24,354 nt of DNA, from positions 1 to 24,354 of the IMG/VR virus record IMGVR_UViG_3300035181_000096; one strand, 5' to 3'. The stretch comes from a virus. The number at the start of each line of letters is the position of its first letter. The stretch's first letter is position 1. Below are positions 1-6,761 of this stretch, one piece after another. Made by a program: the position numbers and the translations under genes. Under the pieces are notes generated by a model. The model was given only the letters and a program-made list of their open reading frames with translations, was not told the origin of the DNA and ran no database searches.

Positions 1-12
1 GCACCAGAATGA
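1..12 (+). CDS. 3' end of upstream gene (partial)
   Basis: Frame 1 reads three sense codons and then TGA at 10-12. That TGA overlaps the ATG of the next gene at 9 in an ATGA arrangement, the same coupling seen elsewhere in this operon (for example at 18081). This suggests the window opens on the last codons of an upstream gene. By position before a portal block it could be the large terminase subunit, but nothing in the sequence shows that. Confidence 0.35.
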   Translation, partial: APE

Positions 13-404
13 GCCGGATAGCCGCCATGACGAATCAGGATTCGTCAGCAGACATTCAGGTCGTCGACATGACCGAGGACCCCGAGAACGCGCAGATGCA
101 TCTGATCGCGAAGATGGCGGCTACCAATCTGAACGAACACTACCCAAACCACCTGTGGATGGTGGGCTGGGCACCGGGCCGAGTGCTTGCCATCAAGCAC
201 ATGCTGGGCGATAGCAAGTACGGCTACACTGTTGATGCTGCCAAGGCCGCTACGGTCAGCGAGCTAGAAACCGCCATTGTCATGGGTGGCGGCGAGCTCC
301 TGGAGCGACTCGGCCTGCCACGCAGGGCGTGGAACGGTGATATGCCTACACACACTTACGAGGGCGTTCGTGCCCAGGACCAGATCATTCTTCCAGGAGG
401 CTAA
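9..404 (+). CDS. Hypothetical phage protein, 131 aa
   Basis: I do not recognise this family. The product is soluble, with an acidic N-terminal stretch and a mixed Trp-, Gly- and Leu-containing core (WMVGWAPGR near residue 50, MGGGELLERLGLPRRAW near 92-108); no membrane segment or signal peptide is visible. The start at 9 is preferred because it makes an ATGA overlap with the upstream stop. An in-frame ATG at 27 is the alternative and would remove six residues. The stop is followed one base later by the next ATG, and the AGGAGG for that gene lies inside this gene's last codons, so the two are translationally linked. Its position before the portal suggests a late or packaging-associated role, but no function can be assigned. 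Confidence 0.75.
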   Translation: MSRIAAMTNQDSSADIQVVDMTEDPENAQMHLIAKMAATNLNEHYPNHLWMVGWAPGRVLAIKHMLGDSKYGYTVDAAKAATVSELETAIVMGGGELLERLGLPRRAWNGDMPTHTYEGVRAQDQIILPGG

Positions 405-405
405 C

Positions 406-753
406 ATGGCGATTCAGAACAACTTGTCCGGTCCGGGAGCGGCCCCGCTACCCGCCGCGACGCTGGCAGCACATCCCGGCTGGGACCAGAACAACCCCGA
501 CACGTGGTTGCCGCAGAACTTACAGGCTGGTCTTCACAACCAACCGATCGGCACTGCGGTTCCAGGCTGGAATCCGGGCACTGCTCCAGCAGCCGCCGTT
601 CCAGCCGCCGTTCCAGCCGCCGTTCCAGCGAACATGCAAGTCCCTGCCAGACCTTACCGGGGCGGGGTACCCGCCAGACCAATGCTGAGCGCTCAGGAAG
701 CTCAACGAGCAGTTAACATGGCGAAAGCCAGGTTTAGAGGAAGAGGGTACTAA
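406..753 (+). CDS. Pro/Ala-rich hypothetical protein, 115 aa
   Basis: A near-ideal AGGAGG (395-400) sits five bases before ATG 406, which fixes the start; a longer upstream reading in this frame has no comparable signal. The protein is low-complexity. A Gly/Pro/Ala N-terminus is followed by Asn/Trp/Pro-rich sequence (WDQNNPDTWLPQN, residues 25-37), then an AAVP repeat at about residues 62-74. The C-terminal tail is basic and ends in RFRGRGY. No catalytic motif or membrane segment is seen. Such Pro/Ala linkers are usually disordered. With 755-937 and 1086-1388 it forms a run of small, charged, low-complexity products of unknown function. Confidence 0.7.
   Translation: MAIQNNLSGPGAAPLPAATLAAHPGWDQNNPDTWLPQNLQAGLHNQPIGTAVPGWNPGTAPAAAVPAAVPAAVPANMQVPARPYRGGVPARPMLSAQEAQRAVNMAKARFRGRGY
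592..627 (+). repeat. 12-bp tandem repeat, three copies
   Basis: GCCGCCGTTCCA occurs three times head to tail with no mismatch. It lies inside the 406-753 gene and encodes the Ala-Ala-Val-Pro repeat. A repeat length divisible by three allows copy-number change without frameshift. Confidence 0.9.
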
Positions 754-754
754 C

Positions 755-937
755 ATGACAGCACGAGCAACGAAGGCCAAGGGCCAAACTGCAGAGCATA
801 AGCCAGACTCTCGCAAGCGGGACATCACTGGTAACGCGATGCAGAAGGGCAAACACATCAAACCCATGACTGGCCGCGATGCCGGTGAGCATGGGAAGTC
901 ATGGTCTGACCATTTTGGAGATAAGAAGCGGGGCTAA
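755..937 (+). CDS. Small basic hypothetical protein, 60 aa
   Basis: ATG 755 lies one base after the previous TAA, with a purine-rich GAGGAAGAGGG (737-747) upstream as ribosome binding site. The product is strongly hydrophilic and Lys/Arg/His-rich, for example RATKAKGQTAEHKPDSRKR (residues 4-22), with no hydrophobic core. It could be a nucleic-acid-binding or disordered protein. I do not recognise a family. The matching translation signals and tight spacing to 406-753 support it as a real gene. Confidence 0.6.
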   Translation: MTARATKAKGQTAEHKPDSRKRDITGNAMQKGKHIKPMTGRDAGEHGKSWSDHFGDKKRG

Positions 938-1085
938 GATTGGTGTAGGTGTTACACTGCGGGTATGCTTACAGCCGCCCGCCTATCAGTAACACCAATC
1001 CTGCTCGGTTATGAGATTGGATACCTGCCCGTTGGCATCTACATTGCTATCGGGTCTTTGATTTGGTGTTACAGGAGAAGCAAAC
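938..1085 (+). promoter_or_regulatory. Structured leader with mutually exclusive stems
   Basis: This is the longest stretch between confident genes in a compact operon. GATTGGTGT (938-946) is complementary to ACACCAATC (992-1000). GGTGTTAC (948-955) is complementary to GTAACACC (989-996), with an inner GCGGG/CCCGC stem (959-963 with 978-982). GGTGTTAC recurs exactly at 1065-1072, directly against the AGGAG (1073-1077) of the gene at 1086. The segment 989-996 could therefore pair with either copy. Pairing with the second copy would put a stem beside that ribosome binding site. The complementarity is seen directly; a regulatory role is inferred. Confidence 0.45.
950..958 (+). promoter_or_regulatory. 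Candidate extended -10 promoter
   Basis: TGT followed by TACACT resembles an extended -10 element (TGnTATAAT). I see no good -35 at 16-18 bp. It lies in a 15-nt segment nearly identical to one at 1602-1616, just after a gene end. Transcription would begin around 964-966, next to an ATG at 965. A competing reading is TTGGTG (940-945), an 18-bp spacer and TATGCT (964-969). Confidence 0.35.
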
Positions 1086-1120
1086 ATGGCAGAAGTTCTA
1101 CAAAAGGGCAACCCCGGTAA
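965..1120 (+). CDS. Possible 51-aa single-pass membrane peptide
   Basis: ATG 965 opens 51 codons ending in TAA 1118-1120. Residues 11-35 form one hydrophobic stretch (starting PILLGYEIGYLPVG) containing a single Glu, followed by a basic tail (RRSKHGR, residues 37-43). This is the layout of a small single-pass inner-membrane protein with its C-terminus in the cytoplasm. It fills an otherwise empty 148-bp gap and overlaps the 1086 gene by 35 bp in another frame. There is no good ribosome binding site, unless the transcript starts at about 964-966 and is leaderless. It could be a leader peptide, a small holin- or pinholin-like protein, or chance. The lack of a translation signal keeps confidence low. 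Confidence 0.35.
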   Translation: MLTAARLSVTPILLGYEIGYLPVGIYIAIGSLIWCYRRSKHGRSSTKGQPR

Positions 1121-1388
1121 GAAGACACCGCAGACGCTCAAAGACACAGTCGATTTCTACACCTCCGGGGGCAAGACCGGGGAAGCCAAGGAAGTCATCC
1201 GCACCCGCAAGGACAAGCTCGAGGCCGAAGAGACCAAGGCGGTCGGCGGTAACGAGTACACGCCACTCAAGCCTGACACCCATAGCGAAGACTCGAAGAC
1301 CGACACAAATCCAGCAGGTATTTCGTTCTTTGGCACTGGTCGTCGCCGCGTGGGCGACCCCAAGGGACGTGACGCTGGCGATCTGTAA
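1086..1388 (+). CDS. Hydrophilic hypothetical protein, 100 aa
   Basis: AGGAG (1073-1077) precedes ATG 1086 by eight bases. The product is rich in Lys, Glu, Thr and Asp with little hydrophobic core, and includes a charged helical segment (about residues 30-52) ending RTRKDKLEAEETKA. The C-terminus is basic and Gly-rich (FFGTGRRRVGDPKGRDAG). It is probably partly disordered. No family is recognised. Its start lies inside the structured leader, so its translation may depend on folding of 938-1085. The next gene starts two bases after its stop. Confidence 0.7.
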   Translation: MAEVLQKGNPGKKTPQTLKDTVDFYTSGGKTGEAKEVIRTRKDKLEAEETKAVGGNEYTPLKPDTHSEDSKTDTNPAGISFFGTGRRRVGDPKGRDAGDL

Positions 1389-1390
1389 CC

Positions 1391-1732
1391 ATGAAAGAAA
1401 ACACCTTCCGTCACTGGATAGGTGTGGACTTCGATGGAACTCTGGCTACGTACGACCACTTCCGCGGAGATGACCACACCGGCGAGCCCGTAGAGCCGAT
1501 GGTCAAACTTGTTCGCAAGTGGCTCCACGAGGGTAGGGAAGTGCGGCTATTTACAGCTCGCAAGCCCCACCCCGCGCTCCGGAAGTGGATGCGTCAGCAT
1601 TTAGGTGCTATACTGCCCATAACCAATGTGAAGGACCCTGGAATGATCGCACTGTACGACGACCGGGCGATCAACGTCCAAAGAAACACTGGCAAGTTAT
1701 TTGGAGCAGAGAATGTTCAAACCGGAAAATAA
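1391..1732 (+). CDS. HAD-superfamily phosphatase / nucleotidase-like protein
   Basis: This 113-aa protein has the HAD signature: motif I DFDGTL with the nucleophile Asp13 and acid/base Asp15, motif II Thr55 in LFTAR, Lys81 in NVKD, and the metal-binding acidic pair Asp90-Asp91 in YDDRAINV. It is a minimal HAD fold with a short cap (residues 19-35) and matches a type common in phages. By family knowledge it should remove phosphate from a small substrate, perhaps a nucleotide, in the cytoplasm; the substrate cannot be read from the sequence. The start ATG lies two bases after the previous stop and has a poor ribosome binding site, which suggests coupling. Its 3' end overlaps the portal start by 20 bp. 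Confidence 0.85.
   Translation: MKENTFRHWIGVDFDGTLATYDHFRGDDHTGEPVEPMVKLVRKWLHEGREVRLFTARKPHPALRKWMRQHLGAILPITNVKDPGMIALYDDRAINVQRNTGKLFGAENVQTGK
1606..1614 (+). promoter_or_regulatory. Candidate extended -10 promoter before portal
   Basis: TGC plus TATACT forms an extended -10 element within the HAD gene, about 100 bp upstream of the portal start. The surrounding TAGGTGCTATACTGC (1602-1616) matches TAGGTGTTACACTGC (946-960) at 13 of 15 positions. No convincing -35 is seen. It could supply portal transcription independently of the upstream genes. Confidence 0.35.
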
Positions 1733-3863
1733 GGCTGTAGCACCGACCGCTCAAGGAGCAGGCCCTTCAAGCGGAGCAGGGATTGGCGGCATCGACTGGC
1801 TGAAAAGAGCCAACGACGCATACAACTCCAGTACGACCTACATGGACACCAACTATCGCAAGGCGTGGGACGATAGCATTCGCGCGTTCCATAGCCAGCA
1901 CCCGAATGATAGCAAGTACAACCAACCGGCGTACGAAAAACGCAGTCGCCTGTATCGCCCCAAGACGCGCACCATCATCCGCAAGAACGAAGCTGCGAAC
2001 GCCGCTGCGTTCTTCAGCAACATGGACACCGTGTCCATCGGAGCAGAGGACCAGACTAACAAACTGCAACTCGCAAACTCCGAGATAATGAAGGGCTTGC
2101 TTGAGTATCGTCTCAAGAAGTCTATCCCTTGGTTCCAGGTTGTGCAGGGCGGCATCCAGGATGCACAGACAATGGGCGTGGTCTGCGCTCATCTGTACTG
2201 GAAGTTCGAGGAAGACCCAGAAGCCCCTAAGCAGACCATGGAGCCGAATGGGCCACTAGAAAGTGACCCAGAGGAAAACCCAGAGCAAGAGAACCTGCCG
2301 GTGGGTGCATTCACAATGGATACTCTGGTGTCCGAGCAGCAGGAGAAGCCTGCGCCCACCCAGACAGTGAACACCGTAAGGCCTCTGGTAGACAAGCCAT
2401 GCATCGACATCACTCCAGTAGAGAATATCCGCATTGACCCTGCGGCCGACTGGACTGACCCAATTAACTCCAGCCCGTACGTTATTCACTTGATACCCAT
2501 GTACATCATGGATGTTAAGTCGAAGATGGGGTCCGGAGAGTGGAACGTCCTTAGCGACGGTATGCTGAGCCGGGCCACCACGGTCAGTGATAGCACTCGC
2601 CAAGCCCGCCAGAAGGACCGTGACGACCCTACCAGCAGCGATTCTCGCTCTACAAGTGACTACGAAGTGGTGTGGGTACACCGGAACATCCACCGCCACA
2701 AGGGCCGGGACTACGAATTCTACACTTTGAGCGACTTGGCCCTCCTGAGCGTCCCACGCCCATTGAAGGAATCTGTTCTTCACGGCAAGCGCCCGTACGT
2801 GATGGGTTGCTGTATTTTGGAGACCCACCGGGTAATGCCTAGCGGGGTGTACCAGTTGGGTAAGGGCCTTCAGGACGAGGCCAATGAGGTTGTTAACCAG
2901 CGCCTGGACAATGTGAAGTTCGCATTGAACAAGAAGTGGTTCGCCAAGCGCGGTCGTGATGTGGATATCGGCGGCTTGATTCGCAATGTCCCCGGTGGCG
3001 TGGTCATGATGGATGACCCAGAGAAGGACGTACGAGAGATCAGCTGGCCGGACGTGACCCAGAGCGCGTACGAGGAGCAGAATCGTATCAACCTGGACAT
3101 GGATGAGCTGCTGGGTAACTTCAACCCAGCAGGGCTCATGTCCAGCGGTGCCCACCAGAACAGCCCCGCGCGCAACATGTCCATGCTCAATCAAGCATCT
3201 GGTACGATGGTTGAGTACATGATTCGCACGTACGTGGAGACGTTCATCCAGCCTGTACTACGACAACTCATTCTGCTGGAGCAGTACTATGAGACAGACG
3301 AGGTTGTGCTGGCCTTGGTCAGCAAGAATGCAGCGTCGTTCCAGAGGTTTGGTATGGATCAAGTAACAGACGACCTGCTGAAGAGCGAACTCACTCTTAC
3401 AGTCAACGTGGGGATGGGTGCTACAGACCCAAGCACTAAGCTGAACAAGTTCCTGTCCGCTATGAGCTCATTCAGCCAGATGGCTAAGTCTCCCCCACCC
3501 GGCGTTAATCTGCAGGAAGTTGGCAAGGAAATCTTCGGTCACCTCGGCTACAGCGACGGGTCTCGGTTCTTTACCAACGACAATCCCCAGGTCTTGGCTA
3601 TGCAGAAGCAGCTCCAGGACATGAGCAAGATGCTGCAGGAAACGCAGCAGAAGCTCAACGACAAGACAATGCAGAACACTGTTGGGTTGCAGAAGGTTCA
3701 GGTCACCAGCGATACCAAGGAACGCATCGCAGCTAATAAGGAAGAGAACGCCAACAAGCGTACAGCAGTGACTCACATCGGAGCGCTGCTGATGGCCCAA
3801 CACAATCACCACAGCCAAGCAGTGCTGAAGAGGATGGATAATGTCGCAACAAAACCCGAATGA
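1713..3863 (+). CDS. Portal protein (P22-like)
   Basis: The portal is the dodecameric channel at the unique capsid vertex through which DNA is packaged and released. ATG 1713 is preferred over an in-frame TTG at 1701 because GGAG (1703-1706) is correctly spaced. The product is 716 aa, close to the 725 aa of the P22 portal. It has a Trp/Tyr-rich N-terminal region, a central wing/stem part, and a low-complexity acidic Pro/Glu-rich insert at about residues 170-210. The Gln/Lys-rich helical C-terminus (about residues 630-690) resembles the barrel or coiled-coil end of P22-type portals. It is followed by scaffold and coat genes in the expected order. Its end overlaps the next gene by 23 bp. Identification rests on size, order and overall character, not on a single catalytic motif. 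Confidence 0.85.
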   Translation: MFKPENKAVAPTAQGAGPSSGAGIGGIDWLKRANDAYNSSTTYMDTNYRKAWDDSIRAFHSQHPNDSKYNQPAYEKRSRLYRPKTRTIIRKNEAANAAAFFSNMDTVSIGAEDQTNKLQLANSEIMKGLLEYRLKKSIPWFQVVQGGIQDAQTMGVVCAHLYWKFEEDPEAPKQTMEPNGPLESDPEENPEQENLPVGAFTMDTLVSEQQEKPAPTQTVNTVRPLVDKPCIDITPVENIRIDPAADWTDPINSSPYVIHLIPMYIMDVKSKMGSGEWNVLSDGMLSRATTVSDSTRQARQKDRDDPTSSDSRSTSDYEVVWVHRNIHRHKGRDYEFYTLSDLALLSVPRPLKESVLHGKRPYVMGCCILETHRVMPSGVYQLGKGLQDEANEVVNQRLDNVKFALNKKWFAKRGRDVDIGGLIRNVPGGVVMMDDPEKDVREISWPDVTQSAYEEQNRINLDMDELLGNFNPAGLMSSGAHQNSPARNMSMLNQASGTMVEYMIRTYVETFIQPVLRQLILLEQYYETDEVVLALVSKNAASFQRFGMDQVTDDLLKSELTLTVNVGMGATDPSTKLNKFLSAMSSFSQMAKSPPPGVNLQEVGKEIFGHLGYSDGSRFFTNDNPQVLAMQKQLQDMSKMLQETQQKLNDKTMQNTVGLQKVQVTSDTKERIAANKEENANKRTAVTHIGALLMAQHNHHSQAVLKRMDNVATKPE

Positions 3864-4149
3864 CGAACTACAGCAACTGATCGATTCATCGGTGCTAGGT
3901 AAGCAGATCGAGAGTTTTGTTGTGTCTGATGTTGGTAAGTACTTGCAAACCCGGGCAAAGCGGGTATATAATGCAGCCATCGATGAGTTCAAGTCAGTCG
4001 ACCCCACTGATACAGACGCAATCCGAAAGATCCAAACGGATATTTGGAAAGCCGAAGCGTTCATGGGCTGGCTGGGGCAAGGAATTCAAGAAGGATTAAC
4101 CGCCCTAGGCATTTTAGAAGGAATAGAAGATGACCCGCAAAATCTTTAA
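3841..4149 (+). CDS. Small helical protein between portal and scaffold, 102 aa
   Basis: ATG 3841 has an upstream GAAGAGGA and overlaps the portal end by 23 bp; the gene itself overlaps the scaffold start by 20 bp. The product is acidic and predicted mostly helical, starting with a Gln/Asn-rich segment (SQQNPNDELQQLID). WKAEAFMGWLGQGIQ (residues 69-83) is amphipathic. I do not recognise a named family. Small helical proteins at this place are frequent in podovirus head operons, but their role is unknown. The tight double overlap indicates stoichiometric co-translation with portal and scaffold. A consensus-like promoter sequence lies inside this gene. Confidence 0.75.
   Translation: MSQQNPNDELQQLIDSSVLGKQIESFVVSDVGKYLQTRAKRVYNAAIDEFKSVDPTDTDAIRKIQTDIWKAEAFMGWLGQGIQEGLTALGILEGIEDDPQNL
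3943..3972 (+). promoter_or_regulatory. Candidate sigma70 promoter upstream of scaffold/capsid
   Basis: TTGCAA (3943-3948), an 18-bp spacer and a perfect TATAAT (3967-3972) lie within the coding sequence of the 3841 gene, about 160 bp before the scaffold start. The spacer contains a small CCCG/CGGG inverted repeat. It could boost transcription of scaffold and capsid, the products needed in greatest amount. Confidence 0.5.
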
Positions 4150-5170
4150 TCGACTGATGAAGCCGCAGGGCGACGGTGGTGGCGACGACGGCACCGGAGG
4201 TTCTGGCCCTAGCGGTGGTGATGCTATTGGGACGGGCAATGACGCTCGTGTAGCATTGCTGAACAGCATTGGTGACAGTGCTGACAAGGGTCGAGCAGAA
4301 GATTTGGCAGACATCAACGACGACGGGACCACTACGCCGTTCGTAGTCCAGACTGCAGAGGGCGATACAGACCCACTGATTACTGACCCCGTGGTCCCAG
4401 ACCCGGTAGCCGTTCCCCCAGTCGCAGAGCCAACACGGACAGCCCAGATGATCACCCGCAAGGTGAATGGGCACGATGTTACAAAGAGCCTGGAGGAGTG
4501 GCTGATCGACGCGCAGAAAGTAGTTTCTGCCGATGAATATCTGGTCGAGGCCGCCGGTATCCGTAAGGATGCCATTCGCGGTACTCCACCTCAAGAACCG
4601 AAACCTCAAGCGACTAAAGCGCCTGTGGTGGACGACGAAGCTGAGCTTCGGGCGCAAGTCCGCGCCTTACAAATGGGCACTGAAGAGGAGGCAGTCACCG
4701 CATTGCGAAGTTTGCGGACTACGGCTACTACTGCTCTACCAGCAGAAGAAATTAGCCGGGTGATTGACGAGCGTCTGATGTTCAACACCGCAATTGCGGA
4801 CTTTAACAAGGAGTTCAGTGACCTTGTCAAAGATCCACAGCTCCACCGCATGGTGCTTGAAGCCGACCGCGAACTCGTTCGCAAAGGCGACACGCGCCCA
4901 TACGCGGAGCGCTACACTGAACTGGGTACTACTGTTCGTGCATGGAGAGACAATCTGATCAAACAGCATGCTCCCGTCCCTGCACCCGCGCCAGCCCCTG
5001 TGGCTTCTCTGGATGCTAAACGTGCAGCGAAGGCTGCGGCCCCCAAGCCGCCAGTCGCCGCCAGCACAACTGCACAGACTCAGGCGGATGACGACGGAGA
5101 AGAGAACACCAGCGACGTGATTGCGAACATGGCAAAGGCACGAGGCGGTCCAGGTTGGATGCGCTCGTAA
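4130..5170 (+). CDS. Scaffolding protein
   Basis: AAGGA (4118-4122) precedes ATG 4130. The 346-aa product has no enzyme motif. A Gly/Asp-rich N-terminus leads into an acidic Pro/Val segment (about residues 75-105), a helical region (about 160-280) and a Pro/Ala-rich linker (APVPAPAPAPVA, about residues 281-292). The C-terminus ends near SDVIANMAKARGG. An acidic, extended, helix-rich protein between portal and coat is the hallmark of scaffolding proteins; P22 gp8 is 303 aa. Such a protein co-assembles inside the procapsid and leaves before or during packaging, using a C-terminal helix to bind coat. It has few CTA codons and no CTAG, a bias shared with the capsid gene. Assignment is by position and composition. 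Confidence 0.75.
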   Translation: MTRKIFNRLMKPQGDGGGDDGTGGSGPSGGDAIGTGNDARVALLNSIGDSADKGRAEDLADINDDGTTTPFVVQTAEGDTDPLITDPVVPDPVAVPPVAEPTRTAQMITRKVNGHDVTKSLEEWLIDAQKVVSADEYLVEAAGIRKDAIRGTPPQEPKPQATKAPVVDDEAELRAQVRALQMGTEEEAVTALRSLRTTATTALPAEEISRVIDERLMFNTAIADFNKEFSDLVKDPQLHRMVLEADRELVRKGDTRPYAERYTELGTTVRAWRDNLIKQHAPVPAPAPAPVASLDAKRAAKAAAPKPPVAASTTAQTQADDDGEENTSDVIANMAKARGGPGWMRS

Positions 5171-5198
5171 TCAACACTCATCTTTAGGAGAATTCCAA

Positions 5199-6188
5199 AT
5201 GTCAGGTCAAGTATGGGCAGTGAACTCCCTCGGGGGCTTCATGTATTCCCGCCAGCTGAGCAATGTGCTCCGCATGTCGGTTCAACCGTTGGTCAAGTTC
5301 CGTCAGTTCGCTGACGTTCGTGACGCATCGCAGCAAGGCAAGAAAAAGGGTGACATATTCACCTGGGACGTGTTCTCTGACGTCGCCACCAACGGTGGCG
5401 TTCTGCAGGAAACCAACACCATGCCGGAAACCAACTTCACGATCACTCAGGGCACCCTGACCGTGACCGAAGCTGGTAACAGCGTTCCTTACTCTGGCAA
5501 GCTGGACAACCTGTCCAAGTTCCCAGTTATGGAACTGATTCAGAAGGTTCTGAAGAACGACGCTGTCAAGACATTCGACCGTCTGGCATGGGCACAGTTC
5601 AACCAGACCCTGCTGCGGGTCATCCCCACAGGCGGCACCGACACCGCAGCTCTGACACTGACTACCAACGGCACCGTGACTGGTACGAACAACATCGCAT
5701 ATAATAACGCTCACGCCAAGGCCCTGACGGACTTGATGAAAGAGCGCAACATCCCCGCGTATCTGGGGGATGACTACTACACGCTGGCATGGCCCACGAC
5801 CCTGCGTACGTTCAAGAACAACCTGGAAACCATCCACCAGTATTCTGACACTGGCTTCAAGTTGATCATGAACGGCGAAATCGGTCGCTACGAAAACAAC
5901 CGTTACGTAGAGCAGACCAACATTGCCAAGGGCGTCGGTACCACAGGTATCGCGAACACTGCTGGCGGCGACATGGCGCCGTGGGTCAACGCGAAATCCG
6001 ACTGGATGTTCACATTCGGCAACGACACCGTCGCCGAAGCTGTGGCAGTGCCTGAGGAAATGCGTGGTAAGATTCCATCTGACTACGGTCGGTCTAAGGG
6101 TGTCGCGTGGTACTACCTCGGCGGCTTCGGCATTGTCCACACTCTCGCTGCGAACGCTCGCATCGTGAAGTGGGATTCCCAGGCTTAA
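5199..6188 (+). CDS. Major capsid (coat) protein
   Basis: AGGAG (5186-5190) lies eight bases before ATG 5199, giving 329 aa; a longer upstream in-frame start at 5121 would run into the scaffold and lacks a signal. Residues around 70-100 (ETNTMPETNFTITQGTLTV, then a Gly/Tyr-containing strand) resemble the N-arm/E-loop part of the N4 gp56/P22-coat type of HK97-fold capsid proteins. The rest alternates helices and strands with no catalytic motif. It follows the scaffold directly and shows strong codon bias (CTG, AAC, GGC), as expected for the most abundant virion protein. A long antisense reading frame over it is a by-product of that bias. The coat role is secure from context; the exact family is less so. 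Confidence 0.85.
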   Translation: MSGQVWAVNSLGGFMYSRQLSNVLRMSVQPLVKFRQFADVRDASQQGKKKGDIFTWDVFSDVATNGGVLQETNTMPETNFTITQGTLTVTEAGNSVPYSGKLDNLSKFPVMELIQKVLKNDAVKTFDRLAWAQFNQTLLRVIPTGGTDTAALTLTTNGTVTGTNNIAYNNAHAKALTDLMKERNIPAYLGDDYYTLAWPTTLRTFKNNLETIHQYSDTGFKLIMNGEIGRYENNRYVEQTNIAKGVGTTGIANTAGGDMAPWVNAKSDWMFTFGNDTVAEAVAVPEEMRGKIPSDYGRSKGVAWYYLGGFGIVHTLAANARIVKWDSQA

Positions 6189-6208
6189 TCAAGTAAAGGA
6201 ATAGAATC

Positions 6209-6748
6209 ATGACTACCAAAAGCATGGCGTATGATCACGCCGCATACTTGACCCGTATGTCCCACGCCTACGGCCAGAACGCTGCGGGCGCAAGCACCAA
6301 CTTCGGCAAATTTGTGGCTTTCACTCAGCTGCAAGTCATGTCGATCACTGGCGCGAACATCACGGCTGGCACCTCCACACAGACTCAGTGGAACGGCACT
6401 GGTACACAGGTCGCCATCAACGCTGACCAGTTCTACGGCATCCACGTGATCGCCGCTGGCGCTGTTATCGGCACTGGCACTACCACTCTGGGCACTACTA
6501 CCCACGGACCGTTCTCGCTGTCCACAGGTACTGGTACCGGCACGATGGCGGCTGGCGTCTGGACTCAGATTCCTCTGAGCGGTACGGGTACGACTGGTAA
6601 CATCCAAGCGGGTACGAATACCGCACTGGGCGGTATCACAATGTACCCCGGCGACACATTCCATATTCTTCGCGGTACAGACGCTACGGCGGCCAGTGCG
6701 TTCGCGATCGAGTATGGGGTCGTGCCGACCGCCAACGTAACTTCTTAA
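6209..6748 (+). CDS. Probable capsid decoration / head-associated protein, 179 aa
   Basis: An AAGGA ribosome binding site (about 6195-6199) precedes ATG 6209. After a helical N-terminus (residues 1-35) the protein is almost entirely Thr-, Gly- and Ala-rich beta sequence, with runs such as GTGTTTLGTTTHG and STGTGTGTMAAG. It has no Cys, no membrane segment and no signal peptide. Genes directly after the coat often encode decoration or accessory head proteins, and the Thr/Gly beta composition fits. It shares the capsid gene's codon bias, suggesting high expression. I do not recognise a specific family, so decoration is inferred from position and composition. Confidence 0.65.
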   Translation: MTTKSMAYDHAAYLTRMSHAYGQNAAGASTNFGKFVAFTQLQVMSITGANITAGTSTQTQWNGTGTQVAINADQFYGIHVIAAGAVIGTGTTTLGTTTHGPFSLSTGTGTGTMAAGVWTQIPLSGTGTTGNIQAGTNTALGGITMYPGDTFHILRGTDATAASAFAIEYGVVPTANVTS

Positions 6749-6761
6749 GGAGAAGACCATC

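Noticed and set aside
1063-1473. Overlapping + strand frame rich in Arg/Ser/Pro across the 1086 gene and HAD gene start
   Set aside because: Arg/Ser/Pro-rich shadow of two genes with better signals; no homology features.
2256-3194. Long minus-strand reading frame (312 codons) across the portal gene
   Set aside because: Antisense to the portal, with low-complexity His/Val-rich translation typical of a shadow frame. No signals or family resemblance.
5202-6140. Long minus-strand reading frame (312 codons) across the capsid gene
   Set aside because: It lies entirely antisense to a well-supported, codon-biased gene, has no recognisable motifs and no ribosome binding site. It follows from the third-position bias of the capsid codons.
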